DNA from: Acinetobacter bouvetii
Lineage (GTDB): Bacteria; Pseudomonadota; Gammaproteobacteria; Pseudomonadales; Moraxellaceae
Direction of reading: 5' to 3'
Assembly (NCBI RefSeq): GCF_902753875.1
Contig: NZ_CADDTS010000025.1
Location: 1-64,000 of the forward strand
Length of the DNA stretch: 64,000 nucleotides
The notes below the pieces were generated by a model. The model was not told the DNA's origin, made no database searches, and worked only from the letters and a program-made list of their open reading frames with translations. This document shows positions 8,750-17,592 of the stretch, in pieces (positions within the stretch are counted from its first letter, which is position 1; the number at the start of each line of letters is the position of its first letter). The position numbers and the translations under genes were made by a program.

Positions 8750-10315
8750 ATGTTAGACCAAAACACTTCAGCACAACTGAAAACCTTATTAGAACGTTTA
8801 GAAAGCCCGATTGAACTTGTCGCGACTTTAGATGGCTCAGACAAATCTGACAAAATCAAAGAACTGGTGACAGAAATTGCAGCGCTGTCTGATCAAGTCA
8901 CTGCACGCTTTGATGGCAGCAACAAACGTGCGCCTAGCTTTGGAGTGGCGAAAGCCGGTGAACAGCCGCGTGTCTTCTTTGCCGGTTTGCCAATGGGGCA
9001 TGAATTTACCTCGTTGATTCTAGCCTTGTTACAAGTGTCTGGTTATGCGCCAAAAGTGTCTGATGAAGTATTGGCTCAAATTAAAAGCTTGAACATCAGC
9101 ACCGACTTTGAAGTGTTTGTCTCACTGAGCTGTCATAACTGTCCAGATGTGGTGCAAGCCTTGAACCTGATTGCGATTAACAATCCGGGTACAACTGCGA
9201 CCATGATTGATGGTGCGTTCTTCCAGGACGAAGTGGAACAACGCAAAATTATGGCGGTTCCGATGCTGTTCCAGGATGGCAACCACATCGGTCAGGGTCG
9301 TATGACACTGGAAGAAATCATTGCCAAACTGGATACCAACTCAGCAGCCAAAGATGCCGAAAAACTCAATGCCAAAGCTGCTTTTGATGTCTTGGTAATT
9401 GGTGGTGGACCTGCAGGCAATACTGCAGCGATCTATGCCGCACGTAAAGGCATTCAAACCGGGATTGTGGCGGAACGCTTTGGTGGTCAGGTCATGGACA
9501 CCATGGACATTGAAAACTACACTTCGGTGCAAAAGACCCAAGGTCCAAAATTTGCCGCAGAGATGGAAGCACATGTTCGTCAATATGGCGTAGACATCAT
9601 GAACCTGCAAAAAGTGTCTGCCATTAAAGGTGCCGATGAAACCGTGAATGGTCTGGTGGAAGTGACGTTGGAAAACGGCGCTAAACTGGAATCCAAAACT
9701 ATCATCCTGTCCACCGGTGCCCGTTGGAGAGAAATGAACGTGCCGGGTGAGCAAGAGTATAAAACCCGTGGTGTGGCCTACTGCCCGCACTGTGACGGTC
9801 CCTTGTTCAAAGGTAAACGTGTTGCGGTAATTGGTGGCGGTAACTCAGGTGTTGAAGCGGCGATTGATCTGGCAGGGATTGTCGAGCATGTGACTTTGGT
9901 GGAATTTGATACCAAACTGCGTGCAGACCAGGTGCTGCAAGACAAACTCAACAGCTTGCCGAACACCACCGTGATCAAAAATGCCTTGTCGACTGAAGTT
10001 GTGGGTGATGGTTCACAAGTCACAGCTTTGAAATACAAAGACCGTGCCACTGATGAAGAGCACACAGTTGAATTGGCGGGGATTTTCGTGCAAATCGGTT
10101 TGTTGCCGAACACCGATTTCCTGAAAGCCTCAAAAGTTGAACTGAGCAACCGTGGCGAGATCATGATTAACGAACGCAACGAAACCAATGTGAAGGGCGT
10201 ATTTGCTGCCGGCGACTGTACCACAGTACCATATAAGCAAATCATCATTGCTACTGGTGAAGGTGCCAAAGCATCACTGTCTGCTTTTGATTACATGATC
10301 CGTTCTGGGCAGTAA
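8750..10315 (+). CDS. ahpF: Alkyl hydroperoxide reductase subunit F
   Basis: Flavoprotein that passes electrons from NADH to the peroxiredoxin AhpC for reduction of hydrogen peroxide and organic peroxides in the cytoplasm. 521 residues, equal to the Escherichia coli protein. The N-terminal tandem thioredoxin-fold part holds the redox pair SCHNC (Cys128/Cys131); the thioredoxin-reductase-like part has the FAD motif [10 protein letters not shown] near residue 217, the second redox pair CPHC (Cys345/Cys348), the NAD-binding [10 protein letters not shown] near residue 364 and the C-terminal GVFAAGDCT motif. A GGAG site precedes the ATG. ahpC is not adjacent, so it must be elsewhere. OxyR control is expected from the family, but no clear OxyR site was identified upstream. 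Confidence 0.97.
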   Translation: MLDQNTSAQLKTLLERLESPIELVATLDGSDKSDKIKELVTEIAALSDQVTARFDGSNKRAPSFGVAKAGEQPRVFFAGLPMGHEFTSLILALLQVSGYAPKVSDEVLAQIKSLNISTDFEVFVSLSCHNCPDVVQALNLIAINNPGTTATMIDGAFFQDEVEQRKIMAVPMLFQDGNHIGQGRMTLEEIIAKLDTNSAAKDAEKLNAKAAFDVLVIGGGPAGNTAAIYAARKGIQTGIVAERFGGQVMDTMDIENYTSVQKTQGPKFAAEMEAHVRQYGVDIMNLQKVSAIKGADETVNGLVEVTLENGAKLESKTIILSTGARWREMNVPGEQEYKTRGVAYCPHCDGPLFKGKRVAVIGGGNSGVEAAIDLAGIVEHVTLVEFDTKLRADQVLQDKLNSLPNTTVIKNALSTEVVGDGSQVTALKYKDRATDEEHTVELAGIFVQIGLLPNTDFLKASKVELSNRGEIMINERNETNVKGVFAAGDCTTVPYKQIIIATGEGAKASLSAFDYMIRSGQ

Positions 10316-10320
10316 AAGAA

Positions 10321-10354
10321 AAAGATCAGTGTGTCCCCAAGCACACTGATCTTT
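10321..10354. terminator. Strong hairpin terminator between ahpF and yfhL
   Basis: A perfect 13-bp stem (AAAGATCAGTGTG with its complement) and an eight-base loop directly follow the ahpF stop. The T-rich side lies on the minus-strand exit (TTCTTTT), so it can also stop the convergent yfhL transcript. Confidence 0.85.
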
Positions 10355-10558
10355 ATCATTGATTTATTTTTTGAATATTGTTGTTCTCAATATTCTTATT
10401 TTACAGGAACTTTGGATGCTAACACCGGGTTCCTTTTTTTTTATCGCTGCCATTTCTATTATTATCTTTTACATTTTTTGTTTTACCGTCTTATTATTTT
10501 AATTCCCCAAGGTTGTTGTCTAACAATAAGCAAAAATTATTCCAATATGATGACAAAA

Positions 10559-10813
10559 TTAATTTTTTAGCAAATTCAGTGCATTAAATTTATGCATTAA
10601 TTCTTCTTGGGTTTCTGCATATTCAGGATGCGGAATAATGCACTCAATTGGACACACGGCCACACAAGTTTGATGCTCATAAAATCCGACACATTCGGTA
10701 CAGCGGTTCACATCAATTTCATAGATCTTTGTTCCTTCATAAATGGCTTCATTCGGGCACTCAGGCAAGCACATATCGCAGTTGATACATTTATCGGTAA
10801 TCAATAAAGCCAT
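10559..10813 (-). CDS. yfhL: YfhL-type 2[4Fe-4S] ferredoxin
   Basis: 84 residues with two cluster-binding motifs: CINCDMCLPECP near the N-terminus and a CTEC..CVAVCP set with the longer spacing typical of the Allochromatium/YfhL ferredoxins. It is a soluble electron carrier. In E. coli YfhL is needed for tRNA 5-hydroxyuridine formation to the same extent as YegQ/TrhP. Here it sits nine bases downstream of trhP on the same strand, which fits a shared operon and function. Confidence 0.93.
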   Translation of the reverse strand: MALLITDKCINCDMCLPECPNEAIYEGTKIYEIDVNRCTECVGFYEHQTCVAVCPIECIIPHPEYAETQEELMHKFNALNLLKN

Positions 10814-10822
10814 AGCAAATCC

Positions 10823-12220
10823 TTAAACGGCCTGATACGCCAAAGACGAAGCTGAAATATCAGTGCTTGAATGCGGCAGGTTGCGAATTAGCAGGGCATA
10901 GTTCATGTCAACATCGGCAAGAACAGGAATCTCTACGATATGACCTGAACCTTTGGCATCCTCTATTGCATTACCTTTTTTGTCTAAAATTTCAGTCAAT
11001 TCAAAGGTAATATTGCCTGAAGTGGTCATCAATTCTAAAGAATCACCGACCACAAAACGGTTTTTCACATCAATCTTGATGTAGTCACCATTGCGTTCCA
11101 GAACTTCACCGACAAACTGCTGATGGTCAAAACGCGATGAACCGCTTTCATAATTTTGATATTCGCTATGCACATGACGACGCAGGAAACCTTCGGTATA
11201 ACCACGATTCGCTAAGCCTTCCAGCTGGGTCATCAGTGATGGATCAAAAGGTTTACCTTCGAGTGCATCATCAATGGCTTTGCGGTAGATTTGTGCCGTC
11301 CGGGCACAGTAGAAATAGGACTTGGTACGACCTTCAATCTTCAGGGAATGAATGCCCATTTGGGTTAAACGATCGACATGCTGTACCGCACGCAGGTCTT
11401 TAGAGTTCATGAAGTAAGTGCCATGTTCGTCTTCTTCTGCTGCAAACATGTCTTCTTCATTGCGTTGTAATAAAACCGGCTCGCCAAATTGGTGTTGTTG
11501 TAGGGCGTGTTGCTCATCGGCATTTTTGTTTTGACAGCATGATGATTCTTCAATTTGTTGAACTGGAATGACATCTCCAGTTTCATCTTCAGCTGCCTCG
11601 TGAATTTTATAGTCCCAGCGGCACGCATTGGTGCAAGCGCCTTGATTAGCATCACGTTTGTTCATATAGCCTGAAAGTAAGCAACGACCGGAATAAGCCA
11701 TGCATAACGCGCCATGCACGAAAACTTCAATTTCCATGTTCGGCACGTTATTTTTAATTTCTTCAATTTCCTCAATAGATAGTTCACGTGACAAAATCAC
11801 GCGGGTGAGTCCCATGTTTTTCCAGAATTTTACCGTGGCCCAATTGACTGCATTGGCCTGAACAGACAGATGCACCGGCATGTCTGGAAAATGTTCACGC
11901 ACCATCATGATTAAGCCGGGGTCAGACATAATCAGCGCATCAGGCTGCATGGCCACCACCGGTGCTAAATCGCGGATAAAGTTTTTTAACTTGGAATTAT
12001 GCGGCTGAATGTTAACCACCACATAAAACTTTTTACCCAAGGCATGTGCCTCGGCAATGCCGATTTTCAGATTGTCATGATCAAACGCATTATTGCGCAC
12101 ACGCAGGCTGTAACGTGGCTGACCTGCATAGACTGCATCTGCGCCATAAGCGAAGGCATAGCGCATGTTTTTAAGGGAGCCAGCAGGAGAGAGTAGTTCA
12201 GTTACGTGTGAAATGGTCAT
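10823..12220 (-). CDS. trhP: tRNA U34 5-hydroxylation protein TrhP (peptidase U32 family)
   Basis: 465 residues. The N-terminal ELLSPAGSLKNMRYAFAYGA motif and the VHGALCMAYSGRCLLS / GACTNACRW cysteine motifs are those of the YegQ branch of U32 proteins. These cysteines are presumed ligands of an Fe-S cluster. YegQ/TrhP works in the prephenate-dependent formation of 5-hydroxyuridine at the wobble position, precursor of cmo5U. An insertion around residues 205-270, Glu-rich with a CC pair, separates the cysteine motif from the MNSKDLRA segment. It is followed at nine bases by yfhL, the ferredoxin required in the same reaction. Despite its family name, no peptidase activity is expected. Confidence 0.92.
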   Translation of the reverse strand: MTISHVTELLSPAGSLKNMRYAFAYGADAVYAGQPRYSLRVRNNAFDHDNLKIGIAEAHALGKKFYVVVNIQPHNSKLKNFIRDLAPVVAMQPDALIMSDPGLIMMVREHFPDMPVHLSVQANAVNWATVKFWKNMGLTRVILSRELSIEEIEEIKNNVPNMEIEVFVHGALCMAYSGRCLLSGYMNKRDANQGACTNACRWDYKIHEAAEDETGDVIPVQQIEESSCCQNKNADEQHALQQHQFGEPVLLQRNEEDMFAAEEDEHGTYFMNSKDLRAVQHVDRLTQMGIHSLKIEGRTKSYFYCARTAQIYRKAIDDALEGKPFDPSLMTQLEGLANRGYTEGFLRRHVHSEYQNYESGSSRFDHQQFVGEVLERNGDYIKIDVKNRFVVGDSLELMTTSGNITFELTEILDKKGNAIEDAKGSGHIVEIPVLADVDMNYALLIRNLPHSSTDISASSLAYQAV

Positions 12221-12313
12221 GTCGTTAAAGGCATAAAAAAACTATGGCTTTATTGTAGGGATCTAAAAAAATGATTCAACCCAGTAAAAAGCTCGGAATT
12301 AACCACCACTTTT

Positions 12314-12339
12314 TGTGACAGGGTCATCGAAATGTCACA
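12314..12339. promoter_or_regulatory. Inverted repeat upstream of arsR (candidate operator)
   Basis: TGTGACA at 12314-12320 and its exact complement TGTCACA at 12333-12339 are separated by 12 bases, 45 bases before the arsR ATG. A second AT-rich dyad (AATATATATG ... CGTATATAC) lies between it and the start codon. ArsR proteins repress their own operon through such dyads; which of the two is the operator cannot be told from sequence. Confidence 0.5.
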
Positions 12340-12384
12340 TTGGATGGGTTAATATATATGAAAATACGTATATACAGATATCTT

Positions 12385-12708
12385 ATGGATCAGGTCGAAT
12401 TTTTTAAATGTCTGGCGGATCAAACGCGCCTGGATCTTCTGATGTTGATGGTGAAACAGGGCGAACGCTGTGTTTGTGATTTCACTGCAACGCTGGATTT
12501 GAGTCAGCCAAAAATTTCACGGCATTTGGCGCTGTTACGTAGCACAGCGCTTGTGCAAGATCGGCGCCAAGGGCAGTGGGTGTATTACCGTCTGCATGAT
12601 CAATTACCGGCATGGTGTCTGGATGTTTTAAACCGTATCGCTGCGGAAGATCAGCGTTTCGATTTGGTCAATTCATCAAGTTGTGAATCCTTAAATTGTT
12701 GTGAATAA
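12385..12708 (+). CDS. arsR: ArsR-family arsenic-responsive repressor
   Basis: 108 residues from ATG 12385; in-frame starts upstream at 12340 and 12358 would place coding sequence over the dyads. It has the winged-helix ArsR fold with the recognition segment LSQPKISRHLALLR. The CVC motif (Cys29, Cys31) in the helix before it corresponds to the As(III)/Sb(III)-binding ELCVCDL site. A Cys-rich tail (SSSCESLNCCE) offers more metal ligands. Binding of arsenite would release it from the operator and derepress arsC-acr3-arsH, which follow on the same strand after 15 bases. Confidence 0.92.
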   Translation: MDQVEFFKCLADQTRLDLLMLMVKQGERCVCDFTATLDLSQPKISRHLALLRSTALVQDRRQGQWVYYRLHDQLPAWCLDVLNRIAAEDQRFDLVNSSSCESLNCCE

Positions 12709-12723
12709 GTCTTTGGAATAATA

Positions 12724-13197
12724 ATGAATTTTCTATTTTTATGTACTGGAAACAGCTGCCGAAGCATTTTGTCCGAAGCCTTGTTTAATGCGCGGGCGCC
12801 TGAAGGCTTCGGTGCCTGCAGTGCCGGCAGTCAGCCCTCTGGTCAAGTGCATCCTTTAACGCTCAGAACCTTGCAAAGTTTGAATTTTTCGACCGAGACG
12901 CTCTATAGCAAAAACATGCAAGAGTGTGAGCAGTTTAATCCGCAAGTTGTGGTGACCGTATGTGATTCCGCGGCGCAGGAAGCCTGTCCTTTGTATCTGG
13001 GAAATGCCATTAAAGTGCATTGGGGGCTGGAAGATCCATCACATCTGGATGTGCCGGAACAGGAAAAATTACAGGCCTTTATGCACACGGTAGAACATAT
13101 TAACCGGCGTCTGGATGCCTTCTTTGCTTTGGATGTCAATCGCCTAAGTCGTGATCAATTGATTGAAGAAATGCATAAAATTTCCTTCATTGCTTAA
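12724..13197 (+). CDS. arsC: Arsenate reductase, low-molecular-weight phosphatase type
   Basis: 157 residues. It reduces arsenate to arsenite in the cytoplasm. The P-loop CTGNSCRS (Cys7, Cys12, Arg13) matches the CX5R phosphatase-type active site. VCDSAAQEACP supplies Cys80 and Cys88, which correspond to the second and third redox cysteines of the thioredoxin-coupled ArsC family, and an EDPSH motif gives the catalytic Asp. It is therefore of the Staphylococcus pI258/thioredoxin class rather than the glutaredoxin class. It lies between arsR and the arsenite exporter gene. Confidence 0.92.
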   Translation: MNFLFLCTGNSCRSILSEALFNARAPEGFGACSAGSQPSGQVHPLTLRTLQSLNFSTETLYSKNMQECEQFNPQVVVTVCDSAAQEACPLYLGNAIKVHWGLEDPSHLDVPEQEKLQAFMHTVEHINRRLDAFFALDVNRLSRDQLIEEMHKISFIA

Positions 13198-13322
13198 ATT
13201 TTGAATACGGACCTTCTCCTGAATTTTGCTTTTTAACGCCAAGTCGCATTGTTGGGTAGGGATTGCTTGGCAGGGGGAGATGGATTTTTATCTGATGGTA
13301 AATTTAAAAAGTAGAGTTGCAG

Positions 13323-14378
13323 ATGTCGACCGCTAAACTATCTTTCCTGGACCGGAACCTGACCTTATGGATTTTTATCGCTATGGCTTTGGGTATTGGT
13401 ATTGGCATTTATATGCCGCAGGTCTCGGACAGCTTAAATCAAATGAGTATGGGCACGGTGAATTTACCCATTGCGATCGGTTTGATTTTGATGATGTATC
13501 CACCTTTGGCCAAAGTAGATTATCAGACATTGCCACAAGTTTTTCAGGATAAATCGACCTTGGTGCTCTCTTTGGTACAAAATTGGCTGATTGCACCATG
13601 TCTAATGTTTGGACTGGCCATCATCTTCCTGCACAATTATCCGGAATACATGACCGGCCTGATTTTAATTGGTTTGGCACGCTGTATTGCCATGGTGCTG
13701 GTCTGGAATAATCTGGCCTGTGGCGATAACCAATATGTTGCGGCATTGGTGGCGTTTAACAGTATTTTTCAGATTTTATTCTTTAGTACCTATGCCTGGC
13801 TGTTTTTAAGTTACTTGCCGCCATATTTTGGCGTTGCTGGGCAAGTCATTGAGGTCAGTTTCTGGACCATTAGCCAGGCAGTTTTAATTTATTTGGGTAT
13901 TCCGTTTTTACTGGGTTTTTTAAGCCGTACTGTTTTGGTCAAAGTAAAAGGTCTGGACTGGTATCAACAGCAGTTCCTTCCCAAGATCAGTCCGCTCAGC
14001 CTGTTGGCGCTGCTATTTACGATTGTGGCAATGTTTAGCCTGAAAGGTGCACAGGTGGTGAGTTTGCCAATGGATGTGTTGCGGATTGCTATTCCATTGA
14101 GCATCTATTTTGTCTTGATGTTTCTGATCAGTTTCTTCCTGAGTAAATGGATGGGCAATGACTATCCACGTACTACGGCCATTTCCTTTACCGCAGCGGG
14201 GAATAATTTTGAGCTGGCGCTGGCAGTGGCAATTGCCACCTTTGGACTGGCTTCACCGGTAGCTTTTATCACTATTATTGGGCCTTTGGTTGAAGTGCCG
14301 GTGCTGATTGCCTTGGTCGGTGTTTCACTATGGCTGCGTAAAAAGTTTTATTGTCATGAAACCACTATGGCTGATTAG
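13323..14378 (+). CDS. acr3: Arsenite efflux permease ACR3
   Basis: About 351 residues with ten predicted membrane helices; member of the BASS-related ACR3 family that exports As(III)/Sb(III) using the proton motive force. [12 protein letters not shown] carries the conserved cysteine of the fourth helix required in characterised ACR3 proteins. [16 protein letters not shown] is the family motif of the later helices. ATG 13323 is preferred to TTG 13317. It is often annotated arsB, but it is not homologous to the ArsB family. It follows arsC after 125 bases. Confidence 0.92.
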   Translation: MSTAKLSFLDRNLTLWIFIAMALGIGIGIYMPQVSDSLNQMSMGTVNLPIAIGLILMMYPPLAKVDYQTLPQVFQDKSTLVLSLVQNWLIAPCLMFGLAIIFLHNYPEYMTGLILIGLARCIAMVLVWNNLACGDNQYVAALVAFNSIFQILFFSTYAWLFLSYLPPYFGVAGQVIEVSFWTISQAVLIYLGIPFLLGFLSRTVLVKVKGLDWYQQQFLPKISPLSLLALLFTIVAMFSLKGAQVVSLPMDVLRIAIPLSIYFVLMFLISFFLSKWMGNDYPRTTAISFTAAGNNFELALAVAIATFGLASPVAFITIIGPLVEVPVLIALVGVSLWLRKKFYCHETTMAD

Positions 14379-14477
14379 TCGGCCATTTACGAATTAAATT
14401 ATTTTTTTAAATCTCTCCCCCAGCGCTCTCAAAGAGAGAAGCATGGAGAATATTCATCGCATAAAGGTGAGCAGACA

Positions 14478-15182
14478 ATGTCATTACCAAATATTGATTT
14501 AGATCTATTGCCGACACCTGAATTTGAGCAGGTTCAAGCCAAGGTGCTGACTCATCCGCCACGAATTTTATTGCTCTATGGTTCAAATCGTGAACGTTCT
14601 TATAGCCGGTTGGCCGTACTGGAAGCCGGCCGGATTCTGGAACATTTTGGCGCGCAAGTAAAAATCTTTCATCCCAAAGGACTGCCATTACCCGAAGATG
14701 CGGAAACTTCACATCCGAAAGTGCAGGAATTACATCAATTGCTGGCTTGGGCAGAAGGCATGGTGTGGTGTTCACCGGAACGGCATGGTTCAATGAGTTC
14801 TATTTTTAAAGCACAAATTGACTGGATTCCATTGGCGGCAGGTGCTATTCGTGCCACGCAGGGTAAAACCCTGGCTTTGATGCAGGTTAGTGGAGGTTCA
14901 CAATCGTTTAATGCCGTGAATCAAATGCGTATTTTGGGACGCTGGATGCGCATGATCACCATACCCAATCAATCTTCCATTGCGAAGGCCTTTCTGGAAT
15001 TTGATGAAGATGGCCGGATGAAAGCATCCAGTTATTACGACCGCATTGTCGATGTGATGGAAGAATTGTACAAGTTCACCTTGTTGACACGTGGACAGTC
15101 AGCCTATCTGACCGATCGCTATTCTGAACGTAAGGAATCCGCAGCAGAGCTGTCTAAGCGGGTGAATCAAAAATCAATCTGA
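14478..15182 (+). CDS. arsH: ArsH, NADPH-dependent FMN reductase / organoarsenical oxidase
   Basis: 234 residues of the flavodoxin-like fold. The phosphate-binding [10 protein letters not shown] motif (about residues 35-44) and the [12 protein letters not shown] segment are typical of ArsH. ArsH oxidises trivalent organoarsenicals and reduces quinones or ferric iron. It is the last gene of the arsR-arsC-acr3-arsH cluster. Its stop lies next to the end of the convergent MerR-type gene, with no visible terminator between them. Confidence 0.93.
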   Translation: MSLPNIDLDLLPTPEFEQVQAKVLTHPPRILLLYGSNRERSYSRLAVLEAGRILEHFGAQVKIFHPKGLPLPEDAETSHPKVQELHQLLAWAEGMVWCSPERHGSMSSIFKAQIDWIPLAAGAIRATQGKTLALMQVSGGSQSFNAVNQMRILGRWMRMITIPNQSSIAKAFLEFDEDGRMKASSYYDRIVDVMEELYKFTLLTRGQSAYLTDRYSERKESAAELSKRVNQKSI

Positions 15183-15183
15183 T

Positions 15184-15597
15184 TTATTCAGCCGCTTCGA
15201 GTTGCTTTAAAATCTGGCAATCACCAATTGTGGTCTGGCTGGAGCAGGACTGTCTGAGTTGTTGCAGTTGCAGCTGGAACTTTTGCAATTCGGCAATTTT
15301 TTGTTCCAGCTGCATTAAATGCTCATCAATCAGTTCATTGACCCTCTGGCAGCCCTGATGTGGCTGCTGTTCCAGCTGAATCAGGGTTTCAATGTCCTTT
15401 AGGGACATATCCAGTGCACGGCAACGTTTGATAAACACCAGTCGTTTCAGGGTTTCATCATCATAATAACGATAATTGTTGTCTGCACGAAAACTGGGTT
15501 GAATTAGCTGCTTTTTTTCATAAAAACGGATGGTGTCTGTACTCAGCTGGGTTTTATGGGCGATGTCTTTAATTAAATAATTTTTTACTATTTTCAT
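15184..15597 (-). CDS. cadR: MerR-family, CadR/PbrR-like heavy-metal regulator
   Basis: 137 residues. The N-terminal MerR helix-turn-helix (STDTIRFYEKKQLI, NNYRYYDDETLKRL) is followed by a dimerisation helix and a C-terminal metal-binding region. Cys83, Cys118 and Cys127 align with the three Cd(II)-binding cysteines of CadR, and RVNELIDEHL matches the family helix. It is divergent from a CDF exporter whose promoter has MerR-type geometry, so it most likely activates that gene with Cd(II), Pb(II) or Zn(II). The symbol is given by family resemblance. Confidence 0.82.
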   Translation of the reverse strand: MKIVKNYLIKDIAHKTQLSTDTIRFYEKKQLIQPSFRADNNYRYYDDETLKRLVFIKRCRALDMSLKDIETLIQLEQQPHQGCQRVNELIDEHLMQLEQKIAELQKFQLQLQQLRQSCSSQTTIGDCQILKQLEAAE

Positions 15598-15600
15598 GCC

Positions 15601-15632
15601 TTGACCTTGGAGTTAGTCCATAGTTTTGAATA
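15601..15632 (+). promoter_or_regulatory. MerR-type promoter of the CDF exporter
   Basis: A TTGACC -35 element at 15601 is followed by a dyad, TGGAGT-T-AGTCCA (one mismatch, 15608-15620), lying between it and a weak -10 (TGAATA, about 15627). The long 20-bp spacer spanned by a dyad is the hallmark of MerR-family activated promoters. Confidence 0.65.
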
Positions 15633-15679
15633 AAAAATAATACAATTATTTTTATGAATGAAGCTAGAGGGCGTTGTCA

Positions 15680-16318
15680 ATGGTATGTACTTGTAGTCAT
15701 GAACCTGCACCTCAAAAACCGAATGGACATTTCCGCAAGGTCTTGTGGATTGCCCTGATCATTAACCTCACGTTGTTTGTGGTGGAGCTGATTGGGGGCG
15801 CTTATGCACATTCTTCGGCACTTTGGGCGGATGCTCTGGACTTCTTTGGCGATGTTGTGAACTATGGCATTTCGCTTGCTGTGATGGGGGTCAGTCTGTA
15901 TTGGCGTGCCACGGTTGCCTTGATGAAAGGTATTGTCATGGCAACATTTGGCTTTGTCGTGATTGGTAAAACCATTTACGCTTATATGAAAGGGATTCCA
16001 CCCGAAGCAATTACCATGGGAGCGATTGGGGTACTGGCATTACTTGCCAATCTGGTCTCTGCGGCATTGTTATATGCTTATCGGCATGGGGATGCCAATA
16101 TGCGTTCAGTCTGGATTTGTAGCCGAAATGATGCTATCGGCAATGCTGCTGTTATTCTTGCGGCCGTGGGGGTTTTTGGTACAGGCAGTTTATATCCCGA
16201 TTTAATTGTCGCTGTGGTGATTTCACTTCTGGCTTTAATCGGTGGTTATCAGGTGATTCAACGGGCATTGCAAGAACGCAGAGAAAGTAAGCCTGTTGTA
16301 CATATCCATAAACAATAG
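15680..16318 (+). CDS. Cation diffusion facilitator (CadR-linked subfamily)
   Basis: 212 residues from ATG 15680 (AGAGGG site upstream); a TTG at 15674 is less likely. Six membrane helices and essentially no C-terminal cytoplasmic domain, so it is shorter than typical CDF proteins (about 300). The helix-2 motif is DFFGD (Asp54, Asp58) and the helix-5 motif is CSRND (Cys147, Asp151), giving a D-D-C-D transport site in place of the usual D/H-D-H-D. The N-terminus is Cys/His-bearing (VCTCSH) and the C-terminus ends in VHIHK. This is the recognisable CDF subfamily that accompanies CadR-like regulators; a thiolate ligand would fit export of soft metals such as Cd(II). The substrate is inferred. 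Confidence 0.82.
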   Translation: MVCTCSHEPAPQKPNGHFRKVLWIALIINLTLFVVELIGGAYAHSSALWADALDFFGDVVNYGISLAVMGVSLYWRATVALMKGIVMATFGFVVIGKTIYAYMKGIPPEAITMGAIGVLALLANLVSAALLYAYRHGDANMRSVWICSRNDAIGNAAVILAAVGVFGTGSLYPDLIVAVVISLLALIGGYQVIQRALQERRESKPVVHIHKQ

Positions 16319-16650
16319 ACCTTTTATTATAAACAAAAATTATTAATATTAGATTTTTTGAATCAGTACGGCCATCATTTGATGGATTGCATTATGATGC
16401 TGTTGTATAGCTAATATCTGTAATTTTGGAAGGTTGAAATGAGTGCCTAAAAATATATTTTGAGTTCATAAGAAAAACCTTTAGTTTTTTCATACAGTAC
16501 ATCCTGAGCCAGTTTTAAGCACTGTATTAAAATGCAGCGCAAGGGATGGGAAAGTTCTAGTATTCATGCCACACTTATGAATCCAATACGGACAAAAATC
16601 TATTTATAATTTTGTGGCTACAAAAAACTTGTTTTCATTTAAAAATAGAA
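16319..16650. other. Intergenic region without recognised genes
   Basis: About 330 AT-rich bases between the CDF gene and the fpr terminator. Both strands were read; only short unsupported reading frames and no clear RNA structure were found. Confidence 0.5.
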
Positions 16651-16680
16651 TAATAAAAAACCGAGGCCTAAACCTCGGTT
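16651..16680 (-). terminator. Terminator of fpr
   Basis: CCGAGG / CCTCGG stem extended by AA/TT with a six-base loop; the minus-strand exit is TTTTTTATTA. It lies 28 bases beyond the fpr stop. Confidence 0.88.
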
Positions 16681-16707
16681 TCTGATATTGATATTTAAAC
16701 CAAAATC

Positions 16708-17487
16708 TTATTTTTCAACGAATGCACGTTCAATTACGTAGTCACCTAGAACACCCATTTTAGGTGATTCTTTCAGACCATGCTGGTCAAGAAGTGCAGC
16801 AACGTCATCAAGGAATGCAGGGCTGCCGCAAAGCATTGCACGGTCAGTTTCTGGGTTGAAACGTGGCAGGCCGATTTTCTCGAACAATTGACCAGTTTCA
16901 ATCGCAGTTGTTACACGGCCTTGAGTATGGAAATCTTCACGCGTTACAGTTGGGTAATACACTAATTTTTCTTTAGCGCCCAACTCACCGAAGAACTCGT
17001 GATTTGGAATTTCATTCAAAATTAAATCTTGATAAGCCAATTCTGAAATAAAACGTGTACCGTGAACGACGATGATTTTTTCAAAGCGTTCGTAAGTTTC
17101 AGGGTCACGAATGACAGACAGGAACGGAGCAAGACCAGTACCTGAAGAAAGAAGGTACAAGTTTTTACCCGGGTTTAAGTCATCAAGAACCAATGTACCT
17201 GTAGGCTTTTTAGAAACCAGGATTTCATCGCCAACTTTTACTTTTTGCAAGATAGAAGTTAAAGGACCATCTGGAACTTTAATAGAGAAAAACTCTAACT
17301 CTTCTTCATAGTTAGCGCTGGCAATCGAATAAGCGCGCATTAAAGGCTTACCATTCACTTCAAGACCAATCATCACAAATTGACCATTTTTAAAACGCAG
17401 TGCAGTATCGCGAGTGGTTTTAAAACTGAATAATGTGTCATTCCAGTGGTGTACGTGAGTAATCTTTTCGACGTTGAAAGCAGCCAT
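16708..17487 (-). CDS. fpr: Ferredoxin/flavodoxin--NADP+ reductase
   Basis: 259 residues from the ATG at 17487; a TTG at 17499 is in frame but less likely. RAYSIAS (FAD-binding RxYS motif), the NGQFVMIGL strand and GTGLAPFLS (NADP ribose-phosphate region) define the bacterial FNR (FpnR) type. The enzyme exchanges electrons between NADPH and ferredoxin or flavodoxin, supporting Fe-S assembly and oxidative-stress defence in the cytoplasm. In many gammaproteobacteria fpr is stress-induced; no specific operator was seen here. Divergent from trmO. Confidence 0.94.
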   Translation of the reverse strand: MAAFNVEKITHVHHWNDTLFSFKTTRDTALRFKNGQFVMIGLEVNGKPLMRAYSIASANYEEELEFFSIKVPDGPLTSILQKVKVGDEILVSKKPTGTLVLDDLNPGKNLYLLSSGTGLAPFLSVIRDPETYERFEKIIVVHGTRFISELAYQDLILNEIPNHEFFGELGAKEKLVYYPTVTREDFHTQGRVTTAIETGQLFEKIGLPRFNPETDRAMLCGSPAFLDDVAALLDQHGLKESPKMGVLGDYVIERAFVEK

Positions 17488-17592
17488 TAAAGGTCTCAAT
17501 AAATTATCAAATTAGAACAGCTTACTATTCTAATCTAAAAACATTCTCGATAAACTGAATATATTTAATTGAACTTATCAGAAAAAGTGATT

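Noticed and set aside
14407..14793. 128-codon frame on the minus strand
   Set aside because: It is antisense to the start of arsH, which has clear family motifs and a proper start; the antisense protein has no recognisable features.
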